A stretch of 43,783 nt of DNA from Pseudomonadota bacterium (GCA_021780395.1 JAJXYU010000187.1:1-43783), one strand, 5' to 3'. Shown: positions 14,701 to 24,609, numbered from the stretch's first letter. The notes: generated by a model not told the origin, from the letters alone. A program made the numbers and translations.

Positions 14701-16536
14701 TCAGAACATCTCGGATTCGCCCGGCGGCACGATCGCGACGGACTTGCGCGAGGCGATGAACTCGCCGGTGATCATTTCATCGTACGATTGGCCGGGCCCG
14801 ACCATCGGATAGACCCCCGCGTCCGGATCCACGACCACCTCGAGGAACGCCGGACCCGGGAACCGGATGAACTCGTCGACGACCCTCGGCACGTCCGCCT
14901 TGTTCTCGAGCCGCACCGCGAATTCGAATCCGTCCGCAATCGCCGCCTTGACGAAATCCTTCTTGTGCAGGCTCTTGTCGCTCGCGCTCAGGCGGCCCTT
15001 GAAGAACAGCTTCTGCCACTGCTTCACCATGCCGTCGCCGCAGTTGTTGATCACGACGACCTTCACCGGCAACCCGTAGGTCGTCACGGTCTCCAGCTCG
15101 CCGATGTTCATGCGGATGCTCGCATCGCCGTCGAAGTCGATCACCACGCGGCCGCGCATCGCGAACTGCGCACCGATCGCCGCGGGCAGCCCGAATCCCA
15201 TCGTGCCCATGCTCCCCGAGGTCAGCCAGAGCCGCGGGCTGCGGAAATCGAAGTACTGCGCCGCCCACATCTGATGCTGGCCGACGCCGGTGCTGATGAT
15301 CGCCTCGCCGCGAGTCAGGCGATTGATTTCCTCGATCACATAGTGCGGCTGGATCCGCTGGCTCGCGCGATCGTAGTTCATCGCATGGCTGCGCCGCAGG
15401 CAATCACAGTGCCGGTGCCACGCCGACCAGTCGCGCCGGAAGCCGGCTCGGCGGGCGCCCTCGCGCAGCGCGGCAAGCGCCTCCGGCAACGAGCCCAGGT
15501 GGCTCCAGTGGACGGGCTTGACCTTGTTCACTTCCGATACGTCGATGTCGAACTGCGCGATGAACTTCGCGTTCGCGGCGAACTTCGCCGGATTGCCCGC
15601 CACCCGATCGTCGAAGCGCGCGCCGACCGCGAGCAGCAGGTCGCAATCCTCGACGGCGTAGTTCGCGAAGGCCGCGCCATGCATCCCGAGCATGCGCATC
15701 GCCATCGCGTCCGACGTGTCGATCGCGCCGATCCCCATCAGGGTCGTCACGACCGGAATCCGCAGTTCGCGCACCAGGTCGCGCAGCGCCTCCGCCGCGC
15801 CGCCGTTGATCACGCCGCCGCCCGCATAGATCAACGGCCGTTCGGATTTCGCCAGCGCGGCGAGCAGCGTCGCGCACGCCGATTCCGAAAGCTGGTTCGC
15901 ACCGATGCGGGTCAAGCGCTGGCGGTACCCGGGAATCGGCAGGCGTCCGGAGCCATTGAACGCGCCGCGCCAGTTCTGCACGTCCTTCGGGATATCGAGC
16001 ACGACCGGACCCGGTCGACCGGTGCGGGCGATCTCGAACGCGGTGCGCACGGTCGCCTCGAGCCGGGTCGGATCCGTCACGAGGAACACGTGCTTCGCGA
16101 CCGAGCCCATGATGCTCGGTACCGGCGCTTCCTGGAACGCGTCGGTGCCGATCGCGCTGGTCGGCACCTGACCGCAGATCACGACGATCGGCACCGAATC
16201 GGCCATCGAGTCGCGCACCGGGGTCACGGTATTGGTCGCGCCCGGCCCGGACGTCACCAGCGCGACGCCGACGCGTCCGCTCGCTCGCGCGTATCCGGCC
16301 GCCATGAACGCCGCGCCCTGCTCGTTCGCCGGCACGATCAGCGGCATCGACCCCTGGGTCGCCTCGTTGTGGCAGAACACCGCGTCGTAGATCGGCAGGA
16401 TCGCGCCGCCGCTGTAGCCGAACACGGTGTCGACGCCCTCGTCCACCAGCACCTGGACGATCATTTCGGCGCCGGTCATCATGTCGCCGGCGCGCGGATG
16501 CGGCGCCGAGCCCGTCGGTTCGTGTCTGTCGTTCAC
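14701..16536 (-). CDS. ilvB: Acetolactate synthase large subunit
   Basis: A thiamine-diphosphate enzyme of about 611 residues that makes acetolactate or acetohydroxybutyrate for branched-chain amino acids. Motifs are MTGAEMIVQVLVDEGVDTVFGYSGGAILPIYD with the following catalytic Glu in PANEQGAAFMAAGYAR, RPGPVVLDIPKDVQ, the ThDP-binding GDASIRMN-to-NN segment, and GMVKQWQKLFF, which separates biosynthetic acetohydroxyacid synthases from the catabolic pH 6 enzymes. The start is uncertain: GTG 16536 gives an N-terminal tail as in many homologues, while ATG 16482 would begin at MMTGAEM; neither has a good ribosome-binding site. Unusually, its small subunit gene is divergent, not downstream. Confidence 0.93.
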   Translation of the reverse strand: MNDRHEPTGSAPHPRAGDMMTGAEMIVQVLVDEGVDTVFGYSGGAILPIYDAVFCHNEATQGSMPLIVPANEQGAAFMAAGYARASGRVGVALVTSGPGATNTVTPVRDSMADSVPIVVICGQVPTSAIGTDAFQEAPVPSIMGSVAKHVFLVTDPTRLEATVRTAFEIARTGRPGPVVLDIPKDVQNWRGAFNGSGRLPIPGYRQRLTRIGANQLSESACATLLAALAKSERPLIYAGGGVINGGAAEALRDLVRELRIPVVTTLMGIGAIDTSDAMAMRMLGMHGAAFANYAVEDCDLLLAVGARFDDRVAGNPAKFAANAKFIAQFDIDVSEVNKVKPVHWSHLGSLPEALAALREGARRAGFRRDWSAWHRHCDCLRRSHAMNYDRASQRIQPHYVIEEINRLTRGEAIISTGVGQHQMWAAQYFDFRSPRLWLTSGSMGTMGFGLPAAIGAQFAMRGRVVIDFDGDASIRMNIGELETVTTYGLPVKVVVINNCGDGMVKQWQKLFFKGRLSASDKSLHKKDFVKAAIADGFEFAVRLENKADVPRVVDEFIRFPGPAFLEVVVDPDAGVYPMVGPGQSYDEMITGEFIASRKSVAIVPPGESEMF

Positions 16537-16586
16537 GCGACAAAGCGTAGCAGCTAACGCCCTGGCGCCCAAGTGCCGCCGTCCCT

Positions 16587-16592
16587 TATCCT
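16587..16592 (+). promoter_or_regulatory. Candidate -10 element for ilvN (nearly leaderless)
   Basis: TATCCT ends 8 bases before ATG 16601 and no Shine-Dalgarno sequence is present. Transcription would start at or just before the start codon. It is the same hexamer as upstream of the XdhC gene. Confidence 0.35.
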
Positions 16593-16600
16593 ATCGGGCC

Positions 16601-17098
16601 ATGCGACATCTCATCGCGATTCTCCTGCAGAACGAAGCCGGCGCGCTCACCCGCGTCACGGGGCTGATCTCGAGCCGCGGCTACAACATCGAGTCGCTCT
16701 CGGTCGCGCCGACCAGCGACCCGTCGATCTCGCGGATCACCCTGGTGACCACCGGATCGGATGCGGTGATCGCGCAGATAAATGCCCAATTGCAAAAGCT
16801 CGTCGACGTCGTCACGGTCGAGGACATGACGAGCGGCGATCACCTCGCTCGAGAGCTCGCGCTGCTGAAGCTGCGGATCGCGGCCGGCCAGGAGGACGCC
16901 GCGACGCAGGTGGTCCGTCGCAGCGGCGGCAAGGTGCTGTCGACCGAGCCGGCCTGGATCGTCGAGATCGCCGGCACCGAGGACGAGATCGCGGAGGCCG
17001 TCGCGACGATTTCGGCGTTCGGCGAGATCGTCGAGATCGTGCGGGGCGGTGTGCTCGGCATCTCGCGGACCGGTCGACGCGCACCGACCGCCCGATGA
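16601..17098 (+). CDS. ilvN: Acetolactate synthase regulatory small subunit
   Basis: A 165-residue small subunit. The N-terminal ACT domain reads MRHLIAILLQNEAGALTRVTGLISSRGYNIESLSVAPT, the valine-binding region of IlvN/IlvH proteins. QLQKLVDVVTVEDMT closes the ACT domain, and a C-terminal domain (GGKVLSTEPAWIVEIAGTEDEIAEAV, then EIVEIVRGGVLGISRT) follows. The length matches IlvH/IlvN of the 160-165 residue class. It stimulates the large subunit and confers valine feedback inhibition. It is transcribed away from ilvB, with 64 bases between the start codons, so the two must be balanced by paired promoters instead of one message. Confidence 0.95.
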   Translation: MRHLIAILLQNEAGALTRVTGLISSRGYNIESLSVAPTSDPSISRITLVTTGSDAVIAQINAQLQKLVDVVTVEDMTSGDHLARELALLKLRIAAGQEDAATQVVRRSGGKVLSTEPAWIVEIAGTEDEIAEAVATISAFGEIVEIVRGGVLGISRTGRRAPTAR

Positions 17099-17122
17099 GC
17101 GGCTGATCCGCAGCGAACGGCG

Positions 17123-17680
17123 ATGTTCGCGATCGCAACCGATGCCGGACGCACCACCGCCGATCCGCGGCGGCGCGCAGCGCAGGCATCGTCCCGGTTC
17201 GGGCGCTTGCTCTGGCGGGCGCTCGGGCTCCTCGCGCTGTCGTTCGCGACCCTCGCGAGCGCAGCGACCGCGCCGACGCCGGCGCGCGTCGTCGCGAAGT
17301 CGCCGAGCTACCGGCTCGTCGGATTGTTGAACGGTGACACCCTGACCCTGCGGGTGAGCCGCGCACTCGATGGAGCGCCCGTGACCGACGCCGCCGTCAC
17401 CGTCGAGTTCCGGGGCCGGTCCTACCCGGCGACGGCGACGGTCGACGGCGGCTACTCGGTCCGTACGCCGCAGCTGGCGGTCTCGGGGCCGACGGCGTTC
17501 GCGTTCGAGATCCGGGCCGGCCGCTCGACGCAAACGCTGCGCGGCGTGCTGACCGGATTCCCGAAGACCCGATCAGGGCACGGCCGGGTGCGACAGCTCG
17601 GCTGGTGGATCCTGAACTTCTCGGTCTGCATCGGATTCCTCGCGTTGCTCTCGCGGCGACGCAAGCGCGCCGACTCCTGA
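17123..17680 (+). CDS. Hypothetical exported protein with C-terminal membrane anchor
   Basis: A 185-residue protein I do not recognise. A basic N-region of about 28 residues leads into a hydrophobic stretch RALGLLALSFATLASAATA, which looks like a signal peptide with a late start or a membrane anchor. The middle (residues about 60-145) is beta-rich: YRLVGLLNGDTLTLRVSRAL, AAVTVEFRGRSYPAT, YSVRTPQLAV and FAFEIRAGRS, reminiscent of a small Ig-like or carboxypeptidase-regulatory-like domain. A C-terminal helix LGWWILNFSVCIGFLALLS followed by RRRKR indicates a membrane anchor with the tail in the cytoplasm. It starts 24 bases after ilvN and may be cotranscribed; a function in branched-chain synthesis is not implied. 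Confidence 0.65.
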   Translation: MFAIATDAGRTTADPRRRAAQASSRFGRLLWRALGLLALSFATLASAATAPTPARVVAKSPSYRLVGLLNGDTLTLRVSRALDGAPVTDAAVTVEFRGRSYPATATVDGGYSVRTPQLAVSGPTAFAFEIRAGRSTQTLRGVLTGFPKTRSGHGRVRQLGWWILNFSVCIGFLALLSRRRKRADS

Positions 17681-17708
17681 GGTTGGCGCCGCGTGACCGC
17701 GCGACGCA

Positions 17709-19388
17709 TCAGAAGCTCTGCAGGGTCTGCACCAGCACCTGGAATCGGCTCACGCCCGGCGGCGCGTTCAGCGGAAACGCGAAGTCGATGTGCAGCACGT
17801 TGCCGAGTCCCGAGCGCGTGTTGCCGAGACGCAGGCCGAATCCGACGTCCTCGAGCATCCCGGGCCGATTGCCGCCGATGATCGCGGGGCCCCAGGCCCG
17901 ACCCGCGTCCGCGAAGATCGCGCCGCCGACGCGGACGAGGCGGAACGGGAACCAGTCCGTGTAGAAGCGCTGCTCGACCGTGAACAGTGCCTTCGAGCTG
18001 CCGGCCTCGTAGCGCAACGGATAGCCGCGCAGGCCACTGTCACCGCCGATCGTGAGCTGGGCCTGAGGGTCGAGTGCATCGGTTGCCATTCCCGACACCC
18101 CGGCGTACAGCACCCACTCCGGCAACCACCGCCAGTAATAGCGCGCGGCCGCATCCGCGATCAGGTTGCGCGCTCGCCCCTGTTCGATCCGGGTCCGGAA
18201 GTCCGCGGATGCGAACAGCTGCTGGTCCGGGTCGATCTGAAATCCCTTGCGGGCATTCCCGGTGACGATGATCGCGCGTTGGCTCGCGCCGAACGCGCCG
18301 GTCGAGTAGCCGACCGTGACCCCGGCCTGCAGACCGAAATACAGATCCTCGGTGCGCCCGATCTGGTTGAGGTCGCCGGTCTTGCGGTAGTCGTCCTGGA
18401 TCAGCTCGAATCCGACGTACGGATACGCGAGCGTTTGCGCAGCCGGGAGCACGCGCGCGGGCAGCGAGGTCGTCGGATCGACGAGGAATTCGTTGCGATC
18501 GTACTGCGCGCCGGCGATCCAGCGGCGCGTCCAGCCCCGCACCAGGCCCGCCGACACGCCGCCACTCAGCGCGTAGGCGTGTTCGGAATCCTCGAACTGG
18601 TCGCCGATATTGCCGTACGCGTAGCGCGAGACCGCCCGCTGGTACTGCTGCGCACTCGCCGAGACGCTCCAGCGGGTCTCGAGCGAATAGAACGGATGCT
18701 CGACGTCGAGCGCGCGGCGTCGCCCGTCGCTCGAGTCGGCATAGGCCAGCGCGTCGGTCCACCGCGATCCGAGGACGTTCGGATCGGACCACTCGAGCGT
18801 GTTGCTGCTGCGATCGACGTTGCGCCCGTGCTGGAAGTCCAGGGACTTGCCGCGCCCCAGGAAATTCGAGTCGGAGAGTTCGACGCTCGAGTTGTTCGCC
18901 CCGCCGGTGCGGCTGAAATTGATCCCCGGACTCAAGGTCCACACGTCCTTGGTGATCACCGCGATCTCGACCTTGCCGTGCGCGTAGCGCACCGGCACGA
19001 CGTGAGCATCGTAGATGAACGGGAGCTGTCGAAGATTTCGCTCGGTCTCCGCCAGCAGGCGCGGGCGGTACTTCTGGCCGGTCGCGAACAGCAGCTGCGC
19101 ACGGATCGTCGAGTCGCGCGTGCGGATGTGCAGGCGATTCGCGAGGCGGAACAGGGGAACGTCGTCGCGCGGGTCGGACAGATTGAAGATGTTGTGCGTG
19201 ATGATGTCGATCTTGCCGATCACCGCACCGCTCGCGACGAGCCGCGCGTCGCTCGGCACGCCGGCGGGGCGAGGCTCCTCGATCCGGGTCCGCTGGCGAT
19301 CGGTGAACTTCGCGGCGACCGCGACGTTCGCGACGAACGCCGCGAGCGCACACGCGCCGAGGATCCGCAGACCCGTGGGCCGACGCAC
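17709..19388 (-). CDS. Omp85-superfamily outer-membrane protein with one POTRA domain
   Basis: A 559-residue protein. A signal peptide (ILGACALAAFVANVAVAA) precedes a spacer, then one POTRA-like domain at about residues 55-160, with FATGQKYRPRLLAETERNLRQLPFIYDAHV and VEIAVITKDVWTLSP. The remainder is a 16-strand-type beta-barrel: alternating aromatic residues, NFLGRGKSLDFQHG, and the loop-6 motif in GGDSGLRGYPLRYE (the family's RGF/RGY element). The chain ends in phenylalanine (VQTLQSF), as expected for a Bam-recognised beta-signal. One POTRA instead of five excludes BamA; a TamA, patatin-type or two-partner (FhaC-like) transporter has a different layout. Substrate unknown. The P-II gene is 29 bases upstream on the same strand. 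Confidence 0.82.
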   Translation of the reverse strand: MRRPTGLRILGACALAAFVANVAVAAKFTDRQRTRIEEPRPAGVPSDARLVASGAVIGKIDIITHNIFNLSDPRDDVPLFRLANRLHIRTRDSTIRAQLLFATGQKYRPRLLAETERNLRQLPFIYDAHVVPVRYAHGKVEIAVITKDVWTLSPGINFSRTGGANNSSVELSDSNFLGRGKSLDFQHGRNVDRSSNTLEWSDPNVLGSRWTDALAYADSSDGRRRALDVEHPFYSLETRWSVSASAQQYQRAVSRYAYGNIGDQFEDSEHAYALSGGVSAGLVRGWTRRWIAGAQYDRNEFLVDPTTSLPARVLPAAQTLAYPYVGFELIQDDYRKTGDLNQIGRTEDLYFGLQAGVTVGYSTGAFGASQRAIIVTGNARKGFQIDPDQQLFASADFRTRIEQGRARNLIADAAARYYWRWLPEWVLYAGVSGMATDALDPQAQLTIGGDSGLRGYPLRYEAGSSKALFTVEQRFYTDWFPFRLVRVGGAIFADAGRAWGPAIIGGNRPGMLEDVGFGLRLGNTRSGLGNVLHIDFAFPLNAPPGVSRFQVLVQTLQSF

Positions 19389-19417
19389 GAGCCGCGCGTC
19401 CTTGCCGGCGACGGCCG

Positions 19418-19798
<381 letters not shown>

Positions 19799-19901
19799 TT
19801 AACCGGCGACGTCGCCGACGACCGCCGAGCCGGTCGGGCGACGCCCCGTGATGGTGCACGATGCCGCGGGCGCCGGTGCGGCGCAAAGGTGGAGTTTTCG
19901 A

Positions 19902-21119
19902 ATGAGCACGACATTCCTGATCGTCGGCGCCGGCCAAGCCGGCGCGCAGGCGATCGACACGCTGCGTCGCGAGGGATTCGACGGCCGCTTGATCCTCGTG
20001 GGCGAGGAGCGCGAGCTGCCCTACCAGCGGCCGCCGTTGTCGAAGAAGTTCCTGCACGGCGAGCTCGCCGCGGAGCGCTTGCCGTTCCGGCACCGACCCT
20101 TCTACGACGAGCACCGTGTCGAGTTGCGGCTCGGCTCGAAGGCGGTTCGCCTCGACCGGGCGGCCCACACCGTCGAACTCGGCGGCGGCGAACGATTGAC
20201 CTACGATCGCGCGCTGCTGTGCCTCGGTGCTCGCGCCCGGCCTCTGCCGTGCGCCGGCGCGAATCTCGCCGGAGTCCACACCTTGCGGACGATCGACGAC
20301 GCGAACGCATTGCGCGCGCAGCTGCGCGCGGGCGCGTCGGCGGTGATCATCGGCGGCGGCTACATCGGGCTCGAGGCAGCCGCGGCCTGCCGCCATTTCG
20401 GCCTCGAGGCGACGGTGCTCGAGATGGCGGATCGCGTGATGGCCCGCGTCGTCTCGCCCGAGGTCTCGGCGTTCTTCGCCGAGGCGCATCGCGCGCACGG
20501 GGTGCGCCTCTCGTGCAACACCCGGGTCGTGTCGATCGAGGGGAGCGATCGCGTCGCGGCGGTCGTCTGCGGCGACGGCACGCGGCTCGCGGCGGATCTC
20601 GTGATCGCCGGCGTCGGGGCCGTTCCGATCACCGATCTGGCCGCGAGCGCGGGACTCGCGGTCGACGACGGCATCGTGGTCGATGAGTACTGCCGGACCT
20701 CGGATCCGTCGATCTTCGCGGCTGGCGATTGCGTGAACCATCCGTCGCCGCACTACGGTCGCCGCATCCGCCTCGAGAGCGTCGACAACGCGTTCGAGCA
20801 GGCGAAGACCGCGGCCCTGAACATGCTCGGGCGCAACGTGATCCACGATCGCATCCCCTGGTTCTGGTCGGACCAGTACGAGCACAAGTTGCTGATCGTC
20901 GGATTGCGCGGCGACCGCGACGAGCGCGTGCTGCGCGGTGACCCGCGCCGCGGCGGCTTCAGCACGCTGTACCTGCGCGATGGCGAGCTCACCGCGGTCG
21001 AAGCCGTCGACGACACGAAGGATTACATGGCCGCGCGCAAGCTGATCGCCGGCCGCGCGCGACTCGACCCCACGAAGGCGGCGGACAAGGGCCGCGACCT
21101 GAAGGATGCGGTGATCTAG
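19902..21119 (+). CDS. Ferredoxin/rubredoxin-NAD(P) reductase (FAD, P450-type electron transfer)
   Basis: A 405-residue flavoprotein of the putidaredoxin-reductase/rubredoxin-reductase family. The FAD-binding fold starts TTFLIVGAGQAGAQAIDTLR. ELPYQRPPLSKKFL is a hallmark of this family, the NAD(P)H fold is ASAVIIGGGYIGLEAAAACR, and the second FAD motif is CRTSDPSIFAAGDCVNHP. The C-terminal domain (FWSDQYEHKLLIVGLRGDRDE) completes the usual architecture. It passes electrons from NAD(P)H to a ferredoxin or rubredoxin that feeds a cytochrome P450, Rieske oxygenase or alkane hydroxylase. None of these partners is in the window, so its client is elsewhere. ATG 19902 gives the canonical N-terminus. 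Confidence 0.9.
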   Translation: MSTTFLIVGAGQAGAQAIDTLRREGFDGRLILVGEERELPYQRPPLSKKFLHGELAAERLPFRHRPFYDEHRVELRLGSKAVRLDRAAHTVELGGGERLTYDRALLCLGARARPLPCAGANLAGVHTLRTIDDANALRAQLRAGASAVIIGGGYIGLEAAAACRHFGLEATVLEMADRVMARVVSPEVSAFFAEAHRAHGVRLSCNTRVVSIEGSDRVAAVVCGDGTRLAADLVIAGVGAVPITDLAASAGLAVDDGIVVDEYCRTSDPSIFAAGDCVNHPSPHYGRRIRLESVDNAFEQAKTAALNMLGRNVIHDRIPWFWSDQYEHKLLIVGLRGDRDERVLRGDPRRGGFSTLYLRDGELTAVEAVDDTKDYMAARKLIAGRARLDPTKAADKGRDLKDAVI

Positions 21120-21132
21120 CGATCCGGCGCGT

Positions 21133-24100
21133 TCATTCGCAGATCGCGATCAGATCCTTCGTGTCGACCGACTGGCCGGGACGCACGAGCACTTCCTTCA
21201 CGGTCGCGTCGCGCTCGGCGCGCACCGAGGTCTCCATTTTCATCGCCTCGAGCGTCACGATCACGTCGCCACGGGCGACTCGCTGCCCGGCGTGCACCGT
21301 GACCGTCGCGACGGTCCCCGGCATCGGCGCCCCCAGGTGGGTGGGATCGTCGGCATTCGCCTTGCGCGTCGGCGGTCGCGATGCGACCTGGCTGCGATCC
21401 GCGATGCGGACCGGCCGCGGCTGCCCATTCAGCTCGAAGAAGACGGTGCGGGTGCCGTCCTCGTGCGGATCGCTGGTCGTCACGTAACGGACGATCAACG
21501 TCTTGCCGCGCTCCAGATCGACGTTGATCTCCTGCCCGGGCTGCATCCCGTAGAAGAAGACCGCGGTCGGCAGCGTGCTCAGGTCTCCGTAGCGGGCGCG
21601 GTCCGCGGCGTACTCGACGAACACCCGCGGATACATGAGGTAGGAGGCGAGTTCGTCTTCGCTGATCGCGCGACCGACCTTGAGCTCGGCCGCGGCTCGC
21701 TCGGCGGCGAGGTCGGTCGGCGGCAACGACGCGCCCGGTCGATCGCGCAGCGGCTCCGCACCCTTCAGCACCTTGCGCTGCAGATCGGGCGGGAAGCCCC
21801 CGAGCGGCTGGCCGAGATCGCCACGGAAGAGCTGCACGACGGACACCGGAAACGCGATCTCGACCTCTGGATCGAGGACCGCGGCGCGATCGAGACCGCT
21901 CGTCACCATCATGATCGCCATGTCGCCGACGACCTTCGAGGTCGGCGTCACCTTGACGATGTCGCCGAACAGGTCGTTGACGTCGGCGTAGGCCGCCGCG
22001 ACTTCGTGCCAGCGATGATCCTCGATGCCGAGCGAACGGGCCTGCTCGCGAAGATTGGTGTACTGCCCGCCCGGCATCCCGTGGACGTAGACTTCCGACG
22101 CGCCGGCGCGGATGTCGCTCTCGAACGCGACGTAGCCGCGGCGGACCTGTTCCCAGTAGCCGGAAATCGCGCGCAGGGCTCCCGGCTCGACGCCCGTGTC
22201 GTGCGGGCCGTGGCGAAGCGCCTCGGCGATCGAACCGAGATTCGGTTGCGAGGTCAGGCCGGACAGCGAGTCGATCGCGCCGTCGACCGCATCGGCGCCG
22301 GCCTCGATCGCCGCGAGCACGCTCGCGGCGGCGATCCCGCTGGTGTCGTGCGTGTGGAAGTGAATCGGCAGTCCGATCTCCTCCTTCAACGCACGGACCA
22401 GGGTCGCCGCGGCGCTCGGCAGGCACAGTCCCGCCATGTCCTTGATGCCGATCACGTGGGCGCCCATCGCTTTGAGCTCCCGGGCGATCCCGAGGTAGTA
22501 GCGCAGATCGTACTTGCGCTCGGCCGGGTTCGACAGGTTCCCGGTGTAGCAGATGGCCGCCTCGCAGAGCCGGCCCGTCTCGCGAACCGCCTCGATCGCG
22601 ACGCGCATGTTCTCGGTCCAGTTCAGGCAATCGAACACTCGGAACAGGTCGATGCCCGCATGCGCGGCGCGGGCGACGAAGTGGCGCACGACGTTGTCGG
22701 GATAATTCGTGTAGCCGACCGCGTTCGCCGACCTCAACAGCATCTGCAACAGCAGGTTCGGCATCCGCGTGCGCAGCTCCGCGAGCCTCTCCCACGGATC
22801 CTCGCGCAGGAAGCGCATCGCGACGTCGAAGGTCGCGCCTCCCCAGCACTCGACCGAGAACAGTTGCGGCAACATCGCCGCGTAATACGGCGCGATCGCG
22901 GTGAGGTCCTGCGTCCGGAAGCGCGTCGCGAGCAGCGACTGATGGGCGTCGCGCATGCTCGTGTCGGTGAGCAGTGCCCGGCGCTCGCCGAGCATCCACT
23001 CGGCGAAGCGCTCGGCGCCGAGTTCGTCGAGCCGCTGCTTCGTCCCCGGAGCCGGCGTCGGCACTTCGGCTTTCGGCAGCCGAGCAAACACCGGCTGCTC
23101 GGGTCGTACGCGCCCTTTCACCTCGGCATTGCCGTTGACGATGACTTCGCCGATGTAACTGAGCAGCCGCGTCGCGCGATCCCGCTTGTGCGGAATCCGG
23201 ATCAGGTCGGGGGTCTCGTCGATGAAGCGGGTCGTGTAATCGGCGCTCGCGAACCGCGGATGCCTGATCAGCTGGTCGAGGAATCGCAGGTTGGTCACGA
23301 CACCGCGAATTCGGAACTCCCAGAGCGCGCGATGCATCCGCGCGATCGTCTCGTCGGCCGTCGGCGCCCAGGCGGTGACCTTCACCAGCAGCGAGTCGTA
23401 GTATCGCGTGATGATCGCTCCCGCGTAGGCCGTGCCGGCATCGAGCCGGATGCCGAAGCCGGCGGGACTGCGGTACGCGGTCACCCGGCCGTAGTCCGGG
23501 ACGAACTGGTTCTCCGGATCCTCGGTGGTGACCCGGCACTGCAGCGCGTGGCCGGTCACGCGGATCTCGGCTTGCGGGGGGACGCCGCTCGCGGCATCGC
23601 CGATGCGCGCGCCGGCGGCGATGCGCAGCTGCGCCTTCACGAGATCGATCCCGGTCACGCACTCGGTGACCGTGTGCTCGACCTGGATCCGCGGATTCAC
23701 CTCGATGAAGTAGAACTTCCCGGTGTCCGCGTCCTGCAGGAACTCGACGGTGCCGGCCGAGCGGTAGCCCACCGCGCGTCCGATGCGCAGAGCCGCCTCG
23801 CACAGCGCGGTGCGCTGCTCGGCGCCGAGGAAGGCCGCCGGTGCGCGCTCGACGACCTTCTGGTTGCGCCGCTGCACGGTGCAGTCGCGCTCGTACAGAT
23901 GCACGAGGTTGCCGTGGTCGTCCCCGAGGATCTGCACTTCGACGTGGCGCGCGCGGCGAATCAGCTTCTCGAGATAGACCTCGTCCTTGCCGAACGCCGC
24001 CTTCGCCTCGCGCCGGGCGGTCGCGATCGTGTCGGCCAGCCCGTCCTCGGATTCGACGATGCGCATCCCGCGACCGCCGCCTCCCCAGCTCGCCTTCAGC

Positions 24101-24594
24101 ATCACCGGAAAGCCGATCTCGCGTGCGGCCGCGAGACACGCGCGATCGTCGCTCGGCAACGGCGGCGTCGCCGGCATCACCGGAACGTCGGCGGCGACCG
24201 CGAGATGACGCGCTTGCACCTTGTTGCCGAGGCGGCGCATCGTCTCCGGCGTGGGACCGACGAACACCAGGCCGGCCGAATCGCAGGCCTCCGCGAACTC
24301 CGGGCTCTCCGACAGGAAGCCGTAGCCCGGATGGACCGCGTCCGCCCCGGCGTCGCGCGCGACCCGCACGATCCCGGCGATGTCGAGGTAGGCCTCGACC
24401 GGCGAACGGCCCTCGCCGACCAGATAGCTCTCGTCCGCCTTCGTCCGGTGCAGCGAGAAACGGTCCTCGTGCGAGTGGATCGCGATCGTGCGCAGACCGA
24501 GCTCGGACGCCGCCCGCATCACGCGAATCGCGATTTCTCCACGATTCGCGATCAGGACGCTGCGGATCGGCCGGCGGTCGATGGCTTGTGTCAT
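21133..24594 (-). CDS. pyc: Pyruvate carboxylase
   Basis: A 1153-residue single-chain enzyme that carboxylates pyruvate to oxaloacetate (anaplerosis). The order is biotin carboxylase (SVLIANRGEIAIRVMRAA, HPGYGFLSESPEFAEAC, GGGGRGMRIV, EVNPRIQVEHTVTE; about residues 1-460), carboxyltransferase (LTDTSMRDAHQSLLATR, ECWGGATFDVAMRFL, GIKDMAG, FHTHDTSG; about 540-820), a conserved linker/allosteric domain, and a biotin carboxyl carrier domain ending in LEAMKMET with biotinyl Lys1119. Length matches alpha4-type Pyc (about 1150), not the split oxaloacetate decarboxylase form. The gene is divergent from iaaA with a 55-base gap. Very long open frames on the opposite strand are composition artefacts. 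Confidence 0.97.
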   Translation of the reverse strand: MTQAIDRRPIRSVLIANRGEIAIRVMRAASELGLRTIAIHSHEDRFSLHRTKADESYLVGEGRSPVEAYLDIAGIVRVARDAGADAVHPGYGFLSESPEFAEACDSAGLVFVGPTPETMRRLGNKVQARHLAVAADVPVMPATPPLPSDDRACLAAAREIGFPVMLKASWGGGGRGMRIVESEDGLADTIATARREAKAAFGKDEVYLEKLIRRARHVEVQILGDDHGNLVHLYERDCTVQRRNQKVVERAPAAFLGAEQRTALCEAALRIGRAVGYRSAGTVEFLQDADTGKFYFIEVNPRIQVEHTVTECVTGIDLVKAQLRIAAGARIGDAASGVPPQAEIRVTGHALQCRVTTEDPENQFVPDYGRVTAYRSPAGFGIRLDAGTAYAGAIITRYYDSLLVKVTAWAPTADETIARMHRALWEFRIRGVVTNLRFLDQLIRHPRFASADYTTRFIDETPDLIRIPHKRDRATRLLSYIGEVIVNGNAEVKGRVRPEQPVFARLPKAEVPTPAPGTKQRLDELGAERFAEWMLGERRALLTDTSMRDAHQSLLATRFRTQDLTAIAPYYAAMLPQLFSVECWGGATFDVAMRFLREDPWERLAELRTRMPNLLLQMLLRSANAVGYTNYPDNVVRHFVARAAHAGIDLFRVFDCLNWTENMRVAIEAVRETGRLCEAAICYTGNLSNPAERKYDLRYYLGIARELKAMGAHVIGIKDMAGLCLPSAAATLVRALKEEIGLPIHFHTHDTSGIAAASVLAAIEAGADAVDGAIDSLSGLTSQPNLGSIAEALRHGPHDTGVEPGALRAISGYWEQVRRGYVAFESDIRAGASEVYVHGMPGGQYTNLREQARSLGIEDHRWHEVAAAYADVNDLFGDIVKVTPTSKVVGDMAIMMVTSGLDRAAVLDPEVEIAFPVSVVQLFRGDLGQPLGGFPPDLQRKVLKGAEPLRDRPGASLPPTDLAAERAAAELKVGRAISEDELASYLMYPRVFVEYAADRARYGDLSTLPTAVFFYGMQPGQEINVDLERGKTLIVRYVTTSDPHEDGTRTVFFELNGQPRPVRIADRSQVASRPPTRKANADDPTHLGAPMPGTVATVTVHAGQRVARGDVIVTLEAMKMETSVRAERDATVKEVLVRPGQSVDTKDLIAICE

Positions 24595-24603
24595 TGCCGA
24601 TGG

Positions 24604-24609
24604 ATGATA
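24604..24609 (-). promoter_or_regulatory. Candidate -10 element for pyc (nearly leaderless)
   Basis: Read leftward, TATCAT (five of six to consensus) ends 9 bases before the pyc ATG. No Shine-Dalgarno sequence lies between them, so the message would have at most a few leader bases. Confidence 0.35.
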
